From NCBI RefSeq assembly GCF_029542785.1, contig NC_083371.1, positions 868,001 through 932,000 of the forward strand: a DNA stretch of 64,000 nt. The letters run 5' to 3'. Below are positions 58,567 to 64,000 of the stretch, one piece after another. Origin of the DNA: Malassezia japonica. Lineage: Eukaryota; Basidiomycota; Malasseziomycetes; Malasseziales; Malasseziaceae. The notes below the pieces were generated by a model. The model was not told the DNA's origin, did not search any database, and saw only the letters and a program-made list of their open reading frames with translations. The position numbers and the translations under genes are program-made. The stretch's first letter is position 1. Each line of letters starts with the position of its first letter.

Positions 58567-58598
58567 ATGGGCCGTGCTAAGAAGATCGGGCGATCGGG

Positions 58599-60162
58599 CT
58601 ACGTACTTGGCGCGGTGCGTTTCATTTTGAGCTGGGCCCACTCCTCGACAGCGCGCTGGTCCTCCTCGTCCTCTTCCTGGATCTTTTTGAGCTCCATGTC
58701 GCGCATTTTCTGCTCGACCTCTTCGAGTTTGCCCTCTTCGGCCGCCTGTTCGACTGGGTTCTTCATCGTGATCCCGCCCGGACCGCCAAAGATCTCGACC
58801 ATCTTGTAGAACTGCTCAACAGAGATGTCGTCTTCGACGAGCGGGACCCGGTCGTAGATCTCGTCTGGTTCGTCGAGACGCTTTGAAATCTCGCTCTCGT
58901 GCTGGGCGAGACGTTCTGCGCCAATCGCCGAGAGCACACCCGCACACAGCTCAAAGCCAAAGCGGCGGAGCAGCAGTTTCACTAGGTCAGCCACAGTACG
59001 TACCGCTTCCTTTGCCCAGATGGAAAAAGACCTGGCCGACAACATACGACAGCATGAAGAACACCTCGGAACTCATCAGCACGCGCCACTGCGGAAGCGT
59101 CAAGGCCCCGGGCGCGTCCTCCGGCGCGTCGTCCGCACCGTGCTTGAAAAAGTACGGCGTCATCTCCTCGCGCAGGGTCGAGCTGTCGATCTCGGCGAAC
59201 TTGAGCGCAAGCGCCCAAAGCGGCGCCTGGTTTGACTCGACATTAACGTCCTCCTCCTTGGCGAGCTTCGTAGGTCCCCTGGTCTCTGCATCAATGTAGC
59301 GCTCTGTGGACTGCTTGAGCAGCGACGAGACCTTCTTGGCCATCTCGATCATCCGCGCAAAGTACGCGCCGGACGGCACGCGGCAGAACGTGAGAAGGCT
59401 CGCGGGACCCGTCACACCGCTGCTCAGCAGCGTCGTCGGCGACGTCTTGCACGCGAGGAACGCCGACTCGGCATAGATGTACAGCTGCTGGGATCCTTCC
59501 ATGTCCTCTGGAATGCTGTGCAGCGCGAGCGTGAGCACAACCGATGACTCCAGTGGCGGCTCCCACGAATCCATTGGCGCATCGCGCGTAGGAACCAGTT
59601 TGCCCACCAGCGCCGTGACTACGTCCATCACGCGCTGCTGCTTCGCCTTGGCCGCGATGCGGTACCACGGCTGCGAGAGGCACACCGTGGAGGTCGCCAG
59701 CACGCAGCGCAGCGCAAAGCTGGGAGGGTCTCCGCCGTACCCTTTCTCGATCAGCCCATTGTCGTCGAGGATCGGCAGCAAGAGGTCCATGAGATCCTCG
59801 TCGGCCAAGGTGACCAAGTCCCTATTCATCACAAACAGGTTGTGCACCATGCGCAGCGCGTAGTCTTGCAGCTCCAGGTCCGTACCAAACGGTTCCTCCC
59901 CTGCAAATGCAGCAACCTTGTGTATCAGCGCACCGTTCTGCAGCGGCTCGCTCTGCACCTTGTCCTGGCTCAGCTTGTGGGCGACGCGCACGAGCTTGGT
60001 GCGCAGCTCAATGTCGACCATCTCTTGCACGAGCGCATCCTTCACACTCAGCGCCAAAACCTTTTTTTCCTCCAATGTACCTTGGTCGTCCTCCAGAAAC
60101 GTGGCGAGCGCCGCGGCACGCGCGCTCTCGTCCTCTCCCTTGCTCCACGCTCGCCAGGACAT
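58599..60162 (-). CDS. Armadillo-like helical protein, function unknown
   Basis: Exons 60162-59004 and 58981-58599 with one 22-nt intron; 513 aa. The ATG at 60162 is preferred over in-frame upstream codons because the protein then starts cleanly (MSWRAWSKGEDESARAAALA) and leaves 35 bp to the divergent MED13 gene. The body is alpha-helical with armadillo-like pairs, for example LQDYALRMVHNLFVMNRDLV and FALRCVLATSTVCLSQPWYR. The second exon adds VKLLLRRFGFELCAGVLSAI and a highly charged coiled coil near the C-terminus (AAEEGKLEEVEQKMRDMELK). I do not recognise the family. The splice is well supported by phase and consensus. Confidence 0.75.
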
Positions 60163-60197
60163 GGTACTGTCGGCCGACGCCCGCACCTCCACTTGAT

Positions 60198-63100
60198 ATG
60201 GTGGACGAGGGCGGGGATCGGCGGAGCGGTCCGCGCGTTGCGTGCGCGTGGGCGAGTGCGCGTCTCGCAGGGGCACCGGGGAACATTGCCTGGCGAAAGC
60301 TAGTGCCTGCGAGCGGCACAGGGGGCGCGCACGACGCGCTCGCCGCCGCTGCGCACCAGGTACAGCGCCAGGCCGCCGCGGCGCGCGCGCTGTGTTCGAG
60401 CCCCAGCGCCCCTGCGCTCGTGCTCGAGCTGATCCGGTACGCGCCGCTGTACACGCTCGAGATCACGGATGCCCAGAGCGGCGCATTGTGGCTCTTTGAT
60501 CGGCCCGATGGATCGTCGGCCGTGCTGGACCATGCGCTCGAAGGACTGCAAGGTAGGTCGCGTAGCTAACGCAGTCGCCGCATCGGGCACCTTTTCTGTG
60601 CAGGATCGAGGAAAAGGAAGCGCGGAGCGCGCATTTCTAGATGCCATTGGGGCATCGGCCGCCGATCTGTACGCGGATAGCGCGGTGGCCGAGCAGCACA
60701 GCGGCGTGCGGTGCAGTCACGGCGTGTTTCTCCAAGACCGCTGCGAGATCGTCCAGTTCCGCGCGCACACGACGCCAAGTGCTTTGGTGATTCGCATGTA
60801 TACCCAGCCGCTTCCGTGGACGGCGCTCGCGGCAGACTATGAGCCGTGCACGAGACAAGAAGGCGCGCGAGTAGGCGAGACAGAGCTGCTGCTGCTCCCT
60901 TCGCTCGTGCACGCAACGTTCCTCGGCGCTGCACCTGACGTGCCGCCGACGCGCCTCACTGAAGCGCTCCAGCCGACCCTGAGCCAAGTGCCGGGCGACG
61001 ATCACGGCTATGTCCTGGTACGTGCGCCGATCCACGCACCACCCCCGCTGATGCCGGCCGATGCGCTAGACATGGGCCTGGACCACGGCGTAGACGCGCT
61101 CGCAGTGACCCTGCTGTGGCCTGCGGCGCTCTGCCTACAGCCCAAAAATCGGCACGAGGCGCCGAGCGCGCCCCTCGTGCCGCTCGGCGAGCAGAGCGTC
61201 GCGGCGCTGCTGCAGAGCGCGCGGCGGCCGCCGCCGGAGCCCCATGCGCCTCCTACGCCGACCGTCGAGCTGGTGCAGGGCCCTGGCGCGCCCCAGGCCG
61301 ACGGCCTCGAAGAGGATATCTTCCAAGGGATCGGGCAGCTGACCGAGGACGATTTTCGGTTCTTTGGCGACCCCGTGCTGCCCGGCCCCGACGCGGCACA
61401 GATCGTGCAGGGCCCAGGGGCGCCATTCTCTCTGGACGTCGAGCATAGCTCGGCCGCGCCGAGCTCGCTGGACGTCGACGAAAAGAGCGAGTCGCTGCCG
61501 AGCCTCGCGCACGACGCCGAGCTGCTTCCGCCGCCGGGCCCCGAGCTGCTCGAGCCTACGCCGTACCTCGCCGTGTCGCCGGAACGCGGGCGGCGTGCCG
61601 ACAAGTACGACGTGCACGGCAAGTTTTATACACCGGTGTCGCGCGACCGCCTCAAGCGGCCGCACTCGAGCGATCAGGACGAGCGGCGCACCGCGATGCG
61701 TGCCTCGCCACGTACGCAGACCGGCACGCCGCAGAGCATCGCATGGAGTTCGCCGTCGACGCAGCGCTCGCCGAGCGTCTCGTCCTCGAGCGAGAGCGAC
61801 GAGCAAGACGACCGTCCTCCGGCGGTCCGTGCAGCGATGCTGCGCCGCTTGCATACGAGCACCTGGCGCCCGTACGAAGGCGAGGGCGTGCGCACGTCGA
61901 GCCCCGCGTCCGAGCGCGCGGTGCTTGCGTACGCAGCGCTGGGCGGAGCGTGCAAAGCACTGTCCATGCCGCCGCCCCTTGCTTGGGACGCGCTCAAGAC
62001 GCCGTGTGAGGCCGTCGCCGTCGCGGCGCCGCGCGCGCTTGTCGGCTGCCAGCGCGCGATTGTCGAGGTGGACCTCGCGGCGCTCGCGCAGTGGCCGACG
62101 CTCGGCCTCGAGCCGGCCGACGGCCCAAAGCGGATGCATGTGTGTGCGGTGCTCGTCGGCGACGTCGACGCCGAGGCCGTGCACCAGTGGATGGTCGGCC
62201 TGCAGCGTGCGTACAGCCGCTTGCGTCTCGGCGTGCTTGTGCTGAGCGACCTGTTCTTTTTTCGCAGCGCACAGCTCGAGCACCGGCACAGCGGCCCGGC
62301 CGTGCTGCTCGATGCGTTCCAGACCGCGACGCCGGCCGATGCGCGTGCCGTGCTGCTCGTCCATGCGCCCGACACCGCATCCGAGCGCGCTGCCGAGCAC
62401 GGCTACGAAATGTGGCACAGGGCCTATGCCGTACTCCCTCTGCCCCGCGCGGCCGTGCAGCCCGAGTCGCTGCAGGATCCGCAGCGCCTTGCTAAGCAAG
62501 CGCGCATCCTGTACGATGCGGCGCCCCGCGCCAATGCGAATGTGCGCCCAGCGGTGGCCTTGTCGCCAGCGCACTACGATGCGTGCCGCTTCCTGCGTGC
62601 ACGGTGTGCGTTGCGCCTTGCGCCGGCCGGCCCCCGCGACGTGCTGCAACACGGCGCAGTGCTGCATGTCGCCTACGACGTTTGCCGCCGCGCAAATGGG
62701 GCGACGGTGCGCATGTGTGGCATCGACGACCGCGCACAGCGCACCTTTATGCACACCTGGGCTGCGTCCGGCGCGCGAACCGATGTCGCGCGGATATGGG
62801 AGGTGGTGCGTACCGAGATGCGAGTCGCGCCCGACGTCGCCTGGCACGTCGTGCTGTGCCGCGCCGGCGCGATGCCCCTCGACGAGGTCGAGGCGTGGGA
62901 GCAAGCGCGCCCTTCCGAGCCCGCACAGACGCTCCTCGACGTGGTTGTGGCCTGCGTCGAGCTGGGCGCGCCGCTTCTCGAGGCGCTGCCCCATACCGAC
63001 GGCCTCTGGAGCGTACATGCACCCGTGCCGATGGCCGTGGGCGACACGCCCACGCTTGGGCTACGCACGGCGCATGTCGCGTGCGGCGCGCGCATCGACG

Positions 63101-63282
63101 AGGCCTGGACCGTGCACCTAGTCCACGTATACCCCGCGGATGCGAGCCGGCAAAACGCGCTGGACGCGTACCTTGCCGATGTTGTCCTGCACCTTGGCGC
63201 ACTGCAGCATGTCACGACGCTGCGGTGGCCCGTGTGTCGCGGCACGCTGCCGTGGCACTTGGCGGTCTTGTCTATTCCTTAA
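60198..63282 (+). CDS. MED13: Mediator kinase-module subunit 13
   Basis: Exons 60198-60552 and 60575-63282 with a 22-nt intron; 1020 aa. Med13 links the Cdk8 kinase module to core Mediator. The mid-protein signature FQGIGQLTEDDFRFFGDP matches the conserved DDF.FFD motif. C-terminal blocks such as AWHVVLCRAGAMPLDEVEAW, LWSVHAPVPMAVGDTPTLGL and CRGTLPWHLAVLSIP fit the MID/PIWI-like half, the last being the usual end. The N-terminal domain contains RCEIVQFRAHTTPSALVIRM. At 1020 aa it is short for Med13 (yeast about 1400), with reduced linkers. Confidence 0.82.
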
Positions 63283-63325
63283 CCCTGTGATTTAAAATAG
63301 CCTATACAATCTCTAGTTCTGTGAA

Positions 63326-64000
63326 TTAGTTGCGCGAGTGGTGGCGCGAGCTGTCCGACTGCGTGCGCACAAAGTCAAAGTCCGCCGAGCTGCCCTGCGA
63401 CACGATCACCGCGTGCGACGGGTGGGCACCGCTGGCCGAAGCAGTCTTGTGCGCCTTCTTGCGGCAGCGGCGAACGCTCGGGGTCGAGCTCGAGTTGCTG
63501 CTGCTGCTCGAAGCGTGCATAGAGCGCTTGCGGGCCGCGGCCGCGGGGTCGCTGTCGAGCACAGGAGCCGTCGAGTCGCCGCCGTCGGTGCTCGAAGGCG
63601 CCGCGTCCGAGCTGGCGCTGCTGGAGCTGCTGTCAGTAGAGTCCGACGAAGAGGCCGCTGTGTCAGTCGCGCTCGAAGTAGGCGCCGCCGAGCTCGACGA
63701 AGCCGAGTCCGTCGCCGAGCTCGAGGCGCTCGACGAAGGGGAGCCGGACGACGACTTGCTCTTGTGGTGCTTCTTCTTGCTCGAGGTCGCCGCCGAGGAG
63801 GCACCCGAGGCCGAACCCGAGGCAGAGCCGGTCGCCGCAGCCGAGCTCGACTTGTGGTGCTTGTGGTGCTTCTTCGAGGAAGAAGCGCCCGAGGCAGCCG
63901 CCGAGGTCTGCTGCGCGTTCGCCGCATTGCGGTGACGCGAGCCCGAACCAGTCGCAGCACTCGTCTGGCTGTTCGACTGCGCGGTACGGTGGTGACCGTG
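63326..64000 (-). CDS. Ser/Ala/His/Lys-rich low-complexity protein, 5' part missing
   Basis: The frame is open from the right edge to TAA at 63326-63328, over 220 residues. Composition is extreme: runs such as SSKKHHKHHKSSSAAATGSA and SSSKKKHHKSKSSSGSPSSS, long Ser/Ala/Thr/Asp tracts, then RSMHASSSSSNSSSTPSV and a tail VRTQSDSSRHHSRN. No domain is visible. Ser/Thr-rich stretches suit a secreted or cell-wall protein or a disordered nuclear protein; the sequence here cannot decide. The opposite strand also reads as an open Glu/Leu-rich frame, which I take as a shadow. Confidence 0.55.
   Translation of the reverse strand, partial: HGHHRTAQSNSQTSAATGSGSRHRNAANAQQTSAAASGASSSKKHHKHHKSSSAAATGSASGSASGASSAATSSKKKHHKSKSSSGSPSSSASSSATDSASSSSAAPTSSATDTAASSSDSTDSSSSSASSDAAPSSTDGGDSTAPVLDSDPAAAARKRSMHASSSSSNSSSTPSVRRCRKKAHKTASASGAHPSHAVIVSQGSSADFDFVRTQSDSSRHHSRN

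Noticed and set aside
58566..60162. The armadillo-like gene as the missing N-terminal part of the kinesin-3 protein.
   Set aside because: An in-frame TAG at 58599-58601 ends it, it has no P-loop or kinesin motifs, and no intron consensus bridges the stop.
63330..63935. Plus-strand open frame rich in Glu, Leu and Ala.
   Set aside because: It is the mirror of the Ser/Ala/His/Lys-rich minus-strand frame. The ends of that frame (the stop followed by an AT-rich spacer) fit a real gene 3' end, and Ser/Lys/His tracts are a more plausible protein.
1..64000. Mobile elements, CRISPR arrays, viral genes or secondary-metabolite clusters.
   Set aside because: No transposase, integrase, terminal repeats, spaced repeat arrays or biosynthetic megasynthases were seen; every large frame fits an ordinary cellular protein or its shadow.

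Overview
The window is nuclear DNA from a compact, GC-rich basidiomycete fungus, most likely Ustilaginomycotina and probably Malassezia (inference). Three things point there: dense gene packing with very short spacers, introns starting GTACGT/GTAGGT/GTGCGT and ending in a branch-site-plus-acceptor block of the form CTNAYNCAG, and a Ste50/Ubc2-type adaptor with SAM, RA and two SH3 domains. I placed 58 introns by joining reading frames; 31 of them are exactly 22 nt. Many genes are therefore split into exons that single-frame reading misses, including microexons of 12 to 20 nt.

Layout. 1-7 kb: ABC-class ATPase (cut by the left edge), MCR1, an intron-bearing tRNA-Asn, RPB5, a multi-KH RNA-binding protein. 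7-20 kb: LIM-C1-RhoGAP, SRR1-domain protein, drug/metabolite-type transporter, TRM2-like RNA methyltransferase, CofD-like protein, PUB1/TIA-1-like protein, dynactin p24-like protein, PSF2, TVP38. 20-35 kb: cytochrome c heme lyase, RPC82, a SAP-like low-complexity protein, HSF1, TBP, an OXA1-like insertase, a vezatin/Inp2-like membrane protein, RSC9-like remodeler subunit, then a non-coding stretch with two copies of a structured ~120 bp repeat. 35-49 kb: a MAT2B-PX-BAR fusion gene, APC2, a degenerate Sec7-domain protein, UBC2-like adaptor, YTP1-like membrane protein, MIA40, PEX7. 49-51 kb: the largest gene-poor interval (1.3 kb), carrying a strong candidate for an unannotated Pol III structured RNA. 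51-64 kb: an MFS transporter, LYS12, CDT1, a motorless kinesin-3 tail protein, an armadillo-like protein of unknown function, MED13, and a Ser/His/Lys-rich protein cut by the right edge.

The genes are mostly single-copy housekeeping functions: transcription (RPB5, RPC82, TBP, MED13, RSC9, HSF1), replication and cell cycle (PSF2, CDT1, APC2), mitochondria (MCR1, OXA1, MIA40, heme lyase), trafficking and signalling. There is no operon logic, but many neighbours are divergent or convergent with almost no spacer: start codons 4 bp apart at 10935/10940, and stop codons directly abutting at 19813/19814 and 40257/40258. I saw no mobile elements, CRISPR arrays or viral genes. The observations most worth following are the 22-nt intron class, the Pol III RNA candidate at 49588-49890, the duplicated structured repeat at 34844-35093, the MAT2B-sorting nexin fusion and the kinesin-3 tail gene without a motor.
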